Shown: positions 1 through 8,431 of the stretch, piece after piece | Layout of the letters: each line of letters begins with the position of its first letter | Numbering within the stretch: position 1 is the first letter of the stretch | From: Basidiobolus heterosporus B8920 | Lineage: Eukaryota; Basidiobolomycota; Basidiobolomycetes; Basidiobolales; Basidiobolaceae | Direction: 5' to 3' | DNA: 18,744 nt | NCBI GenBank assembly: GCA_000697455.1 | Contig: JNET01033202.1 | Span: 1 to 18,744, forward strand | Translations under genes and position numbers: made by a program | The notes under the pieces: model-generated | Told to the model about the DNA's origin: nothing | Databases searched by the model: none | The model's input: only the letters and a program-made list of their open reading frames with translations

Positions 1-1
1 C

Positions 2-754
2 AAGACTTCTCGCCAGATTTTCCATCGTATGTACGCCTATATTGTATACCGTATTGCTTTGTCTCTTCACTTGGAGATGTTCTTGACCACCTCTATCATC
101 ATTCTCGATAAGACTATCAATGTCGAGCTTGTTGTATTCCTTGCTATTTTCGCTGATGTTGCCACACTCATGGTTGCTTACGATAACGCGCCATTCTCAC
201 AGAAGCCAGTCAAATGGAATCTTCCCAAGTTGTGGGCCCTTTCCCTTGTCATGTCTATCATCCTCACTGCCGGTACCTGGGTTGTTTTCACTACAACTAT
301 GGTACATGGAAAGGGTGTTATTGAGAACTTTGGTGGTGAACAAGAAGTTATGTTCCTTGAGGTTGCTTTGACTGAGAATTGGTTGATTTTCGTTACTCGT
401 TTGAACACCTCATTCTTCGAAAGTCTTCCATCCTGGCAACTGGCTGGTGCTGTCTTCGCTGTCGATATTCTCTCCTCTCTCTTCGCTATCTTCGGATGGT
501 TTACTGGAAATGATACCAGTATTGTTACAGTTCTCCGTATCTGGTTATATTCCTTCGGTGTATTCTGCGTATATGCGCTTGTGTATATGATTTTGTCTAA
601 CTCCGAAGCATTTGATCGTCTTGCTCATGGTAAATCACTTAAAGCCAAGAAGAGTAGAAACATCGAGGATTTCATGGCTAATATGGCTCTTCTTTCCATG
701 GAACACGAAAACCAACCGATTTTAAAAGAATTGCATTCGACCTCAGAACACTAG
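2..754 (+). CDS. PMA1: Plasma-membrane H+-ATPase, C-terminal part (5' end outside window)
   Basis: This is the C-terminal 250 residues of a P3A-type proton pump, which uses ATP hydrolysis to expel H+ across the plasma membrane. The frame is open from base 2 and reads KTSRQIFHR directly into [16 protein letters not shown], matching residue 692 onward of the complete neighbour at 1647-4457, so the Met at 29 is internal. Transmembrane helices 5 to 10 are present, including the FADVATL motif whose Asp is required for proton transport in yeast Pma1. The regulatory tail ([10 protein letters not shown], then RNIEDFM) is present but ends differently from the other two copies, with LLSMEHENQ where yeast has RVSTQHEK. 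DNA differs from the second copy throughout, so this is an older duplicate than copies 2 and 3. It is the first of three direct tandem copies. Confidence 0.95.
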   Translation, partial: KTSRQIFHRMYAYIVYRIALSLHLEMFLTTSIIILDKTINVELVVFLAIFADVATLMVAYDNAPFSQKPVKWNLPKLWALSLVMSIILTAGTWVVFTTTMVHGKGVIENFGGEQEVMFLEVALTENWLIFVTRLNTSFFESLPSWQLAGAVFAVDILSSLFAIFGWFTGNDTSIVTVLRIWLYSFGVFCVYALVYMILSNSEAFDRLAHGKSLKAKKSRNIEDFMANMALLSMEHENQPILKELHSTSEH

Positions 755-867
755 TTATTTACCTCACTTGATGCTAATCCTATGAGATCAATTTGAAAGC
801 ATATAGTAGAATTAATTTGGGACCACATTTGTAAATTGAACTTCACTTTAAAAGAGAATCACTATTC

Positions 868-873
868 AATAAA
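868..873 (+). terminator. Likely polyadenylation signal of the first H+-ATPase gene
   Basis: A canonical AATAAA lies 114 nt after the stop codon of the first ATPase copy, a typical distance for a 3' UTR. Confidence 0.5.
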
Positions 874-1646
874 GAATTTCCGCGTTTGAAATTATCCTCG
901 TAACTAAAGTGTATATGTCATGTATGATATGTGTCTTATGTATTAAGAAAAGTACTTCATAGTCTGTGAGTGAGGGTAGAGTATCGATGAAACGAATGAA
1001 ATCTGATCCCGTAGTAAAAATAGGAACTCCAATAGCAATAATTCGATTGTAAACCCGATTATTCACATAGGCTTTTTTGTGCTCACTGGCTCATTCACAC
1101 GTTTGATTCTCAGGATAATTATATTATCCACCATCCAGAAACCGGGATGCACTTCTATGTTCAAAATATGTGTATACTTATATTAATAATGTATAGCTAT
1201 ATCATTGCGGGTTTGAAGCTTTCCTTGGCCATTCATGGGATGTATCGATATGAATTCGTTCTCCGAAATTCAATTTATATTGGTGTGAATTCAATGAGGA
1301 TGGTAGATCCAAGTATATCAATCAATCAATCAAGGCTCTTGAGTAACCTGGTTTCAGCTAAGGAAAAATCCGTAAAAACTGGGAGATTTTATCATCAGCG
1401 GTAAATGAACTATACCAATCACAGAGTCAGACCTATTCGGTACGAGCTCAACCATATATATGGATGAGATCTCCTTACTAGAATCCCAGGCAGTCCGAAT
1501 TTTGATGACTTAATCAGTGTTCCAATGCAGGTGAAAACAAAGTCCGTAGTAGCTATTTAAGCATTTCTGAGCAGTCACAAGGCTCAACAATTTCATATCT
1601 TTCATCTCAAACATTGCACGATTAGGTTTGTGCTCCCATATAGACA
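874..1646 (+). promoter_or_regulatory. Intergenic region with promoter of the second H+-ATPase gene
   Basis: No gene is visible here; the open frame at 1147-1404 has no protein-like composition. The 3' part is the promoter and leader of the second ATPase. A CCAAT box lies at 1415-1419, a block resembling ATTCGGTAYGARCTC at 1435-1449, a TATA-like TATTTAAG at 1554-1561 (93 bp before the ATG), and a leader block at 1614-1646. Each has a counterpart at nearly the same distance upstream of the third copy. A short ATCA tetranucleotide run sits near 1317-1332. Confidence 0.6.
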
Positions 1647-1659
1647 ATGTCGGAAAAAC
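1614..1659 (+). promoter_or_regulatory. 46-bp leader and start-codon block shared with third copy
   Basis: This block, 33 bp before the ATG plus the first 13 coding bases, is identical to 5051-5096. The codons just after it differ between the two genes ([15 protein letters not shown] against [14 protein letters not shown]), so the leader is more conserved than the adjacent coding sequence. It contains GATTAG and CATATAG, either of which could also serve as a 3' splice site for a leader intron. Confidence 0.6.
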
Positions 1660-4457
1660 TTGAACCACACCCTCCAGATATGAATAATTCAACTGTACAA
1701 TTTGATACAACACAAGCCACCCCTACAAGAGAGAGAAATCTCTCCATGGATGGTGAATTTACCCCAACCCCCTTGACGAAGAAGGATACCCAGCAGTCAG
1801 CTGCTGCCGTCTCTGTTATGAGTGACTACGATTGGAGCGATGAGGAGGATTTCCCCGAAGAGGAAGCTGAAGAGGGAGAGCTTTTAGAAAAACCAGTTCC
1901 CGAAGAACTCCTTCAGACTGACCCAAACTTTGGTTTGACATCAGCCGAAGTAGAGAGTCGGAGAAAAAAGTATGGACTCAATCAGCTCTCTATGGAGAGC
2001 GAAAGCAAAATCATCAAATTCCTGAAATTCTTCACTGGTCCAATTCAGTACGTAATGTGGATCGCCGTTTGTCTTGCTGGCGGCCTGCGTGATTGGGTTG
2101 ACTTCGGTGTGATCATTGGCCTGCTAGCATTGAACGCGTTCGTGGGGTTCTTGCAAGAATATCAAGCTGGAAATATCATTGATCAGCTAAAGCAGACCCT
2201 GGCCCTTTCCGCTATTGTTGTAAGAGACGGAAGGCAGGAGGAGGTAGAGGCCAACACACTTGTACCTGGTGATATCATTCTTGTCGAAGATGGTGCTATT
2301 GTGCCGGCTGATGCGCGTATCCTTGGCGATGATGCCCGACTACAGGTCGACCAGTCTGCGCTTACGGGTGAATCACTGGCAGCATCCAAGGGCCCAGGTG
2401 ATGATCTGTTTAGCAGTTCAGCCATCAAACGAGGAAGCTGCTATGCTGTTGTCACGGCCATTGGTGGAAAGACATTTGTAGGCCGTGCGGCAACTCTAGC
2501 TGGGAAATCTGGTAGTGTTGGCCATTTCACAGAAGTTATCAACAATATCGGAACTGTTCTTCTCCTTCTAGTGGTCTTATGGTTACTTATCATTTGGATC
2601 TCTGGCTTTTTCCGTTCTCTTGGTATTGTCAAACTCTTAGAGTACACCTTGATCATCACTGTTATCGGCGTACCAGTAGGTCTTCCCGCTGTTGTCACTA
2701 CCACCATGGCTGTAGGTGCTGCATTCTTGGCTAAGAAGAAGGCCATTGTCCAGAAATTGACTGCTATCGAGTCACTTGCTGGCGTTGAGATCCTCTGCTC
2801 TGATAAGACCGGCACTCTGACCCAGAACAAGCTCACCCTTCACGAGCCGTACTGCGTGGAGGGAGTGGATGGCGAGATGCTGATATTCGTATCTGCCTTG
2901 GCTGCTTCACGTAAGAAGAAGGGTATGGATGCCATTGATAAGGCCGTGATCAAAGCCTTGGGAAAGTACCCTAATGCCAAAAGAAAGATGAGGGAATACC
3001 GGATGAAGGAGTTTCAGCCTTTCGATCCTGTTTCCAAGATGGTCATCGCCAAGGTGATTGACCCTCAGGGTGACCAGTGTGTTGCGGTCAAAGGTGCCCC
3101 GCCATTTGTACTTCGCATGGTTCAGAGGGAAGGCACTCTAGATCCTAACATTGCACAGAAATACGATGAGGTAGTTGCTGAGTTTGCCGACCGTGGCTTC
3201 AGAAGTTTGGGTATTGCCTGGTACACACCAGCTAATGGTTGGCAAATACTTGGTATCTTGCCCTTGTTCGATCCCCCACGTTATGACACTGCCAAAACCA
3301 TTGCAGAAGCTCAGGAACTCGGACTCAAGGTCAAGATGCTCACCGGGGATGCTGTCGGTATTGCCAAAGAGACCGCTAGACAACTGAGGATGGGAACTAA
3401 CATTTACAATGCCGACCAGCTTGGTATGACTCAAGGAGGAGCCTCAAGCAATGGCGACATGACAGGAGCTGCACTGTATGACTTCGTTGAAGCCGCTGAT
3501 GGGTTTGCTGAAGTATTCCCTGAACACAAGTACCATGCTGTGGATATTCTTCAAAAGCGTGGCTACCTTGTTGCCATGACTGGTGATGGTGTCAACGATG
3601 CCCCGTCACTGAAGAAGGCTGATACTGGGATTGCTGTTGAGGGGGCTAGTGATGCCGCTCGTAGTGCTGCTGATATTGTGTTCTTGGCTCCTGGTCTCGG
3701 AGTTATTATTGACGCCATCAAGACATCCCGCCAGATCTTCCATCGTATGTACGCCTATATTGTGTACCGTATTGCTTTATCCCTTCACTTGGAGATCTTT
3801 CTAACCACTGCAATGGTCATTCTTGATCAGACCATCAACGCCCAACTTGTTGTGTTCCTTGCTATTTTCGCTGATGTTGCTACACTCATGGTTGCATACG
3901 ATAATGCGCCGTTCTCAGCTACGCCAGTCAAATGGAATCTTCCCAAGCTGTGGGGTCTATCCCTCGTCATGGCCATCATTCTAACGATCGGTACATGGAT
4001 CATCTTTACCACTACCATGGTTCCAGGAAATGGCGTTATTGAGAACTTTGGTGGATCACAGGAAGTCATGTTCCTCGAAGTTGCGTTGACTGAGAATTGG
4101 CTGATCTTCATAACCCGGCTAAATACCACATTCTTCGAAAGTCTACCATCATGGCAATTGGCAGGAGCGGTGTTTGTAGTCGATATTCTTGCATCACTGT
4201 TCGCCCTTTTCGGATGGTTCACTGGAGTCAACACCAGTATTGTCACGGTCGTTCGTATCTGGCTATTCTCTTTTGGTATATTTTGCGTCATGGGGCTTGT
4301 GTATATGATCCTATCAAATTCCGAAGCATTTGATCGTCTTGCTCACGGTAAATCCTTGAGACAAGAAAATCGTAACATCGAAAACTTTATGCTCGAATTA
4401 ACACGTGTATCAAATCAACATCATCAGAAATCCATCTTACCTGACCAAAAGATGTAA
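1647..4457 (+). CDS. PMA1: Plasma-membrane H+-ATPase (P3A-type), complete
   Basis: A 936-residue proton pump in one uninterrupted frame, close to the 918 residues of yeast Pma1. After an acidic N-terminal extension (DWSDEED, 62-68) come TGES at 240-243 (actuator dephosphorylation motif), the phosphorylated Asp386 in [15 protein letters not shown] at 482-485 (nucleotide-binding domain), MLTGDAV at 564-570 and TGDGVNDAP at 645-653 (phosphorylation-domain hinge). In helices 5 and 6, Arg708, His714 and Asp743 correspond to yeast Arg695, His701 and Asp730. The C-terminal regulatory tail keeps [10 protein letters not shown] and the RVS site (Ser922), but Asn923 replaces the yeast Thr912 phosphosite. 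The ATG lies at the end of a leader block shared with copy 3. It sits in the plasma membrane and drives nutrient uptake through the proton gradient. Every catalytic motif is intact. Confidence 0.98.
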   Translation: MSEKLEPHPPDMNNSTVQFDTTQATPTRERNLSMDGEFTPTPLTKKDTQQSAAAVSVMSDYDWSDEEDFPEEEAEEGELLEKPVPEELLQTDPNFGLTSAEVESRRKKYGLNQLSMESESKIIKFLKFFTGPIQYVMWIAVCLAGGLRDWVDFGVIIGLLALNAFVGFLQEYQAGNIIDQLKQTLALSAIVVRDGRQEEVEANTLVPGDIILVEDGAIVPADARILGDDARLQVDQSALTGESLAASKGPGDDLFSSSAIKRGSCYAVVTAIGGKTFVGRAATLAGKSGSVGHFTEVINNIGTVLLLLVVLWLLIIWISGFFRSLGIVKLLEYTLIITVIGVPVGLPAVVTTTMAVGAAFLAKKKAIVQKLTAIESLAGVEILCSDKTGTLTQNKLTLHEPYCVEGVDGEMLIFVSALAASRKKKGMDAIDKAVIKALGKYPNAKRKMREYRMKEFQPFDPVSKMVIAKVIDPQGDQCVAVKGAPPFVLRMVQREGTLDPNIAQKYDEVVAEFADRGFRSLGIAWYTPANGWQILGILPLFDPPRYDTAKTIAEAQELGLKVKMLTGDAVGIAKETARQLRMGTNIYNADQLGMTQGGASSNGDMTGAALYDFVEAADGFAEVFPEHKYHAVDILQKRGYLVAMTGDGVNDAPSLKKADTGIAVEGASDAARSAADIVFLAPGLGVIIDAIKTSRQIFHRMYAYIVYRIALSLHLEIFLTTAMVILDQTINAQLVVFLAIFADVATLMVAYDNAPFSATPVKWNLPKLWGLSLVMAIILTIGTWIIFTTTMVPGNGVIENFGGSQEVMFLEVALTENWLIFITRLNTTFFESLPSWQLAGAVFVVDILASLFALFGWFTGVNTSIVTVVRIWLFSFGIFCVMGLVYMILSNSEAFDRLAHGKSLRQENRNIENFMLELTRVSNQHHQKSILPDQKM
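1881..2160 (+). repeat. 280-bp tract nearly identical to 5315-5594
   Basis: Second-copy ATPase sequence aligns without gaps to 5315-5594 with a single difference (A at 1976, G at 5410). Upstream of the tract the two genes diverge visibly, so this is a homogenised segment. It ends exactly where the library mosaic-end sequence starts in the third copy. Confidence 0.85.
3991..4237 (+). repeat. 247-bp tract identical to 5614-5860
   Basis: Second-copy sequence that reappears without a difference immediately after the mosaic end in the third copy. From 4238 (5861 in copy 3) mismatches become frequent, so the tract has a sharp right boundary inside the coding region. Confidence 0.85.
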
Positions 4458-5083
4458 TCATTTATAGTAATTATACGATTGATACACGCTTTCATTTGTA
4501 CACTATTTTTAATAATCAAAGCTTATTCTTTAATACATACCGGGTTTTCACGATTAGCTAATCTGTTCATACGCGAATCTATTTATTGGAAAAGCATCCT
4601 GTTAAACCATCGCACGGAACTGATAATTGTTTACTCATAAATTGTTGTTGTAAAGAGGTCAACACAAGTGGAAAATACCTGCATGCCTTTTGTTCATTTA
4701 AGATACTAGCTTGAGCATAGAAAGAGATAAAAATCAGTGATAGAAACTTTCAATTTTGACAGCATTCAAAACTGGATTCGGTAAATTCGTTCTGCTTGAT
4801 AGCTGGGAGATCATTATCATTATGAGTGAAACCAATTATCTTGGTCCAATAGTGAGACATAATCTAATTCGGTATGAACTCCATTTTGTAGGAAAAGCTA
4901 AAACACCCGCAATTGATTTATTGGTGAAAAATTTCGTGACTGTTACTGAGGCTCATGGAGATTCTGTAAGTAATATATTCGTAGCGCTTATATAAGAAGC
5001 TTGATATAATTACTTGAAAGCCATCAATTTTATATTTTTCATCGCTAACCTTGCACGATTAGGTTTGTGCTCCCATATAGACA
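4458..5083 (+). promoter_or_regulatory. Intergenic region with promoter of the third H+-ATPase gene
   Basis: No gene is supported here; the frame at 4756-4995 overlaps the conserved promoter elements and starts at a TTG. Elements matching the second-copy promoter are a CCAAT box at 4846-4850, the ATTCGGTATGAACTC block at 4867-4881, a TATATAAG TATA box at 4989-4996 (95 bp before the ATG) and the leader block from 5051. GTAAGT at 4967 with GCTAAC at 5044-5049 and GATTAG ending at 5062 could alternatively be a leader intron; RNA data would decide. Confidence 0.55.
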
Positions 5084-5096
5084 ATGTCGGAAAAAC
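5051..5096 (+). promoter_or_regulatory. 46-bp leader and start-codon block shared with second copy
   Basis: Identical to 1614-1659, ending 13 bases into the coding region. It marks the ATG at 5084 as the counterpart of the ATG at 1647. Confidence 0.6.
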
Positions 5097-5593
5097 CTGA
5101 CCCAAACCTTCCAAACGTGAATAACTCTGTGCAATTTGACACAACAGACCCTCCTTCTACGAGGGATAGACATTTGTCTGTGGATGGGAACTTTACCCCA
5201 ACCCCCTTGACGAAGAAGGATACCCAGCAGTCAGCTGCTGCCGTCTCTGTTATGAGTGACTACGATTGGAGTGATGAGGAGGATATTCCAGAAGAGGAAG
5301 ACGACCAAGGAGAACTTTTAGAAAAACCAGTTCCCGAAGAACTCCTTCAGACTGACCCAAACTTTGGTTTGACATCAGCCGAAGTAGAGAGTCGGAGAAA
5401 AAAGTATGGGCTCAATCAGCTCTCTATGGAGAGCGAAAGCAAAATCATCAAATTCCTGAAATTCTTCACTGGTCCAATTCAGTACGTAATGTGGATCGCC
5501 GTTTGTCTTGCTGGCGGCCTGCGTGATTGGGTTGACTTCGGTGTGATCATTGGCCTGCTAGCATTGAACGCGTTCGTGGGGTTCTTGCAAGAA
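5084..5593 (+). CDS. PMA1: Third H+-ATPase copy, N-terminal part (middle missing in assembly)
   Basis: This encodes the first 170 residues of a third Pma1-type pump: the acidic N-terminal tail (DWSDEED), the conserved entry [15 protein letters not shown], and helices 1 and 2 up to GFLQE. The N-terminal 36 residues differ from copy 2 while the rest is nearly identical. The frame then meets a TAG made by the first bases of a 19-bp Nextera mosaic end, not by a change in the gene. Actuator, phosphorylation and nucleotide domains (copy 2 residues 172-781, exactly 610 codons) are absent. I regard this as the true 5' end of an intact genomic gene whose centre was lost in assembly; the present join would give no working pump. 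Confidence 0.9.
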
Positions 5594-5594
5594 T

Positions 5595-5613
5595 AGATGT
5601 GTATAAGAGACAG
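5595..5613 (+). other. Tn5/Nextera mosaic end (sequencing-library adapter) embedded in assembly
   Basis: The 19 bases AGATGTGTATAAGAGACAG are an exact match to the hyperactive Tn5 mosaic end that ends every Nextera transposase adapter. It points into the 3' fragment, as it would at the start of a tagmented insert beginning GTACATGG. It joins sequence equivalent to second-copy 2160 on its left to 3991 on its right. This is a technical contaminant; natural Tn5 in a fungus, without IS50 sequence, is not a credible alternative. Confidence 0.97.
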
Positions 5614-5615
5614 GT

Positions 5616-6095
5616 ACATGGATCATCTTTACCACTACCATGGTTCCAGGAAATGGCGTTATTGAGAACTTTGGTGGATCACAGGAAGTCATGTTCCTCG
5701 AAGTTGCGTTGACTGAGAATTGGCTGATCTTCATAACCCGGCTAAATACCACATTCTTCGAAAGTCTACCATCATGGCAATTGGCAGGAGCGGTGTTTGT
5801 AGTCGATATTCTTGCATCACTGTTCGCCCTTTTCGGATGGTTCACTGGAGTCAACACCAGCATTGTCGCAGTTGTTCGTATTTGGCTATTCTCTTTTGGT
5901 GTATTCTGTGTTATGGGGCTTGTGTATATGATGCTATCAAACTCTGTAGGCTTTGATCGCCTTGCCCATGGTAAATCAATCAAATCTCAAAAGAATCGAC
6001 AACTCGAGGACTTAATGGTAGAAATGGCTCGAGTCTCATACAAGCATCAATACCAACCTGTCTCCTATGCTCCACCGGATACTTCCAACCATTAA
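5616..6095 (+). CDS. PMA1: Third H+-ATPase copy, C-terminal part
   Basis: In frame from 5616 this reads TWIIFTTTM, then [13 protein letters not shown] through to the stop at 6093-6095, about 159 residues covering the last membrane helices and the regulatory tail. The first 247 bases equal copy 2, after which the sequence becomes its own: the tail reads KSQKNRQLEDLMVEMARVSYKHQYQ and ends PPDTSNH. The Ser of the RVS site is kept and Tyr replaces the yeast Thr912 position. The Met at 5640 is internal, not a start. Together with 5084-5593 this is one gene split by the mosaic-end junction. Confidence 0.9.
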   Translation, partial: TWIIFTTTMVPGNGVIENFGGSQEVMFLEVALTENWLIFITRLNTTFFESLPSWQLAGAVFVVDILASLFALFGWFTGVNTSIVAVVRIWLFSFGVFCVMGLVYMMLSNSVGFDRLAHGKSIKSQKNRQLEDLMVEMARVSYKHQYQPVSYAPPDTSNH

Positions 6096-6277
6096 GCAGC
6101 TTGTCAGTTACATTCATGTCCTTCATCGCATCTTAGTTACTTAACTTATCTACTTTAATTATTCGTTATTCTTTATAACATGACCTTCTGACGAACCTAC
6201 CTATTTATTTCTTATCACACGATTCAAGAATACAGTAGTCCGTGCGAAGTGTCTATTTGTATTCTAAAATATTGGAC

Positions 6278-6283
6278 AATAAA
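6278..6283 (+). terminator. Likely polyadenylation signal of the third H+-ATPase gene
   Basis: AATAAA lies 183 nt downstream of the stop codon at 6093-6095, within a T-rich 3' region. Confidence 0.4.
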
Positions 6284-6965
6284 TTGTAACTGAATCGGTC
6301 ACTCATTACATCATCAAGGAGTGAGATATAGGTTGTGTTTCAAGTGGTCTAGTATCTGCAACTTAACGCATACTAATTTTTAGTTTGCATTCCCCAACTC
6401 CCCTCTTTCCATCCTATATCCTTGAACAAATGACCAATTGTTAGTATGTGGCTTTAAGTAAAGTAGGCTCGGTTCAATATTCTTCAGGATATAGCTATGA
6501 CGGTAATATTTGAATGAAAAGACAATTATGTCAAGCACTAATTTAACACCAGATAAGTAAGTAAGAATAAGTTTCACACTACTCTTTCGGATGTGCATAA
6601 GAGTTCGCTCTACATTCCTCTTATTTTGAATGAGCATGTTATTTAGAATATAATTTAGGGTTATTCACTAGATGTACGGTGACTGGCATAAGTTGTTTAT
6701 TTAGGATGAACATGATGGATAATAAGACATCTAGTATATATAGTAGTCATCATGTATGATTCAGAGCCAGATAAGTATTTGTACTAATATTTCCTATCAA
6801 AGGGGCGTTTCGGACGGTTAGGATATTAAAAACAATGATTTCTTCAACCTTTTAGATTCACTTCTAAACGGTAAAGGACGGATGGTGTATGCGTTAAACG
6901 GTTTGTATGTATAATTGGGCTCTTGTCTAAATTGGGTTGCTGAGTTAGGGTTAATGCGGGATTAA
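6284..6965. other. Intergenic, no gene seen
   Basis: AT-rich sequence between the ATPase array and the next possible gene. Open frames here (for example minus strand 6380-6637) lack protein-like composition. I see no RNA gene and no repeat longer than chance. Confidence 0.5.
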
Positions 6966-7217
6966 TTAGTTCGCAGGTTGAAATACGAATGGTGCTCCGT
7001 ATGTCTCCTCCACAATGGCATTTCTTCTTCTCAAAGCATAAGCTGGAATCTCCCTATCCAGAGGAAGCTTAGCAAATGTTTCGCTTTTGGAAGTCAGAGT
7101 TGGTGAATATGGCGTGCACAGTGAGGAAAGTGCAGCGGTTCTACAATCAGAACGATGGTTCCCGGAGGATGTCAAGGACATCGATGGAGCGATTGGGAGT
7201 GATTGGACAACAAGCAT
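6966..7217 (-). CDS. Possible small protein of unknown function
   Basis: An 83-residue minus-strand frame starting MLVVQSLPIAPSMSLTSSG, with a Ser/Thr-rich first half and a charged C-terminal part reading LPLDREIPAYALRRRNAIVEE. I do not recognise a family. Support comes from context: a TATA box (TATATAAA on the minus strand, at 7310-7317) lies 93 bp upstream of this ATG, the same spacing as in the two ATPase promoters, and a pyrimidine-rich leader precedes the start. An in-frame ATG at 7289 would add 24 residues but lies only about 20 bp from the TATA box, probably before the transcription start. No signal peptide or membrane segment is obvious. It could still be a chance frame. Confidence 0.4.
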   Translation of the reverse strand: MLVVQSLPIAPSMSLTSSGNHRSDCRTAALSSLCTPYSPTLTSKSETFAKLPLDREIPAYALRRRNAIVEETYGAPFVFQPAN

Positions 7218-7309
7218 TTCGTATAAGTAAGAACGAAAGATGAATAGGTTATAAATATGATTTATGAGGTCTAGGGAAATTGCTGACATGATACAGTACT
7301 TGGCTCCTG

Positions 7310-7317
7310 TTTATATA
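7310..7317 (-). promoter_or_regulatory. TATA box for the small minus-strand gene
   Basis: Reads TATATAAA on the minus strand, 93 bp upstream of the ATG at 7217. Confidence 0.4.
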
Positions 7318-7409
7318 GCGGAAGGTGAGTGAATAGCGGCTCGATAAGTTAGGAAATCTTAGGGTTCACCTATAAAACTTGTCTCAAATCTGTTTCGTAT
7401 CCCATTTTA

Positions 7410-8097
7410 ATGAAAACCAATCAACCGTCTCTGATACATCAGAGATTATACACCCTCATCCTGTTTAATTTGATTACTAGCCATGTCTAATTGCTAACTA
7501 TTAGAGCGCACTTTATGCGCAACTCGCCTAAATTATAGGAATCAACTGATCTGTGGCTTACAGACAAACATGTTCCCAGCAAGGTGGTTACACTTTTAGT
7601 GATATTGGAGATTTGATTGATGTTACGAGTCTGACAAGTGGCACGTTACATGAACCAGACACACCTTCTCGACAGACACCGAACACTTCCAGTGTATGTT
7701 CCGTCAGCTCAGTCTAATTTGCCCATTTCTGAGAACTTGTGCACTCAGAATATTGAAGATGGTAGCATGTCAGTTTAAATTGGACTTGAAACTAAATAAT
7801 CTTTAGATTGATAAGGTTCCACTCTAATATCTATGTTGACAGATCCAGAAAAATCTATACCAGAATAGTCGGAGCTATCAGGTATATTTAGGAATACTTG
7901 GTAATGTGATTGCTAGCAGTATTCTCCGAGAAGCACCATCCGACCACGCAATATTCTGCCGTCAAGATTGGTATCAATTGTTCTTTGCTCAGCTATATAC
8001 GCATAATGCTTGCAGTTATCATTGCATGTATAAATCATTACTCCTACAGTGCTTTCTTTCGTTCATCTCCGCCTTGCTTCCAGGCTTTGTGAAGTGA
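7410..8097 (+). CDS. Candidate multi-exon gene, product unknown
   Basis: Exon-like pieces lie in order on the + strand. At 7410-7484 a frame reads MKTNQPSLIHQRLYTLILFN, resembling a signal sequence. At 7564-7693 a Ser/Thr-rich frame contains GGYTFSDIGDLIDVTSLTSG and ends just before a GTATGT donor at 7694. From 7843, after CTAAT and the acceptor TTGACAG, a frame opens in matching phase (IQKNLYQNSRSYQ). It either continues to a stop at 8095-8097 or passes a possible 38-nt intron at 7882-7919. The 7694-7842 intron keeps the frame open on both sides, the best single piece of support. How the first piece connects is unclear because the donors there (GTTTAA, GTCTAA) are poor. I recognise no family. 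It could be a real gene, a decayed gene or chance. Confidence 0.25.
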
Positions 8098-8431
8098 TGG
8101 AAAGCCTTTATGTTAACTACACAGAATCATCTATTCAGTTGATTAGTCTTAATTTAAAAGAGTCGTGCAACGTCATCATATTACTTATGCAACAATCTTG
8201 TGATTTCATACATGTTGCTTGATGGTTGATTTGGTTAAAACACCAGATAGAGCATGAACGGCCACTTGACAATTAGTAAGGCATTACATCCCTGAGTTAC
8301 GTGTTACGTAGATACAACAAAAATTCACATTGCTACTAACAACAACCCACACAAAACCACTTTGTTTATCTCATTTCTTCATTGATATCGTTGTTTTCTC
8401 GATTTTGTTAGCCTAGCCCTTTCCTCTTAAG
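8098..8431 (+). promoter_or_regulatory. Promoter region of the repeat-protein gene
   Basis: No gene here. An exact tandem 7-mer, GTTACGT twice (8296-8309), carries two ACGT cores of the type bound by bZIP factors; its role is inferred only. A/C-rich and T-rich leader sequence follows to 8431. Confidence 0.35.

Noticed and set aside
1147-1404. 85-codon + strand frame between first and second ATPase
   Set aside because: No protein-like pattern and it lies in the promoter region, with low-complexity ATCA repeats inside.
3827-4291. Minus-strand 154-codon frame
   Set aside because: Shadow of the H+-ATPase; the sense strand carries a fully conserved protein.
4756-4995. 79-codon + strand frame before the third ATPase
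   Set aside because: Starts at TTG and covers the conserved promoter blocks and TATA element.
5558-5983. Minus-strand 141-codon frame across the junction
   Set aside because: It is antisense to the ATPase and partly translates the adapter (VSYTHL is the usual signature of this adapter read in reverse).
5084-6095. Natural deletion or transposon insertion making the third H+-ATPase a pseudogene
   Set aside because: The junction is an exact 19-bp Nextera mosaic end without any IS50/Tn5 sequence or target duplication, so a library artefact explains it fully.
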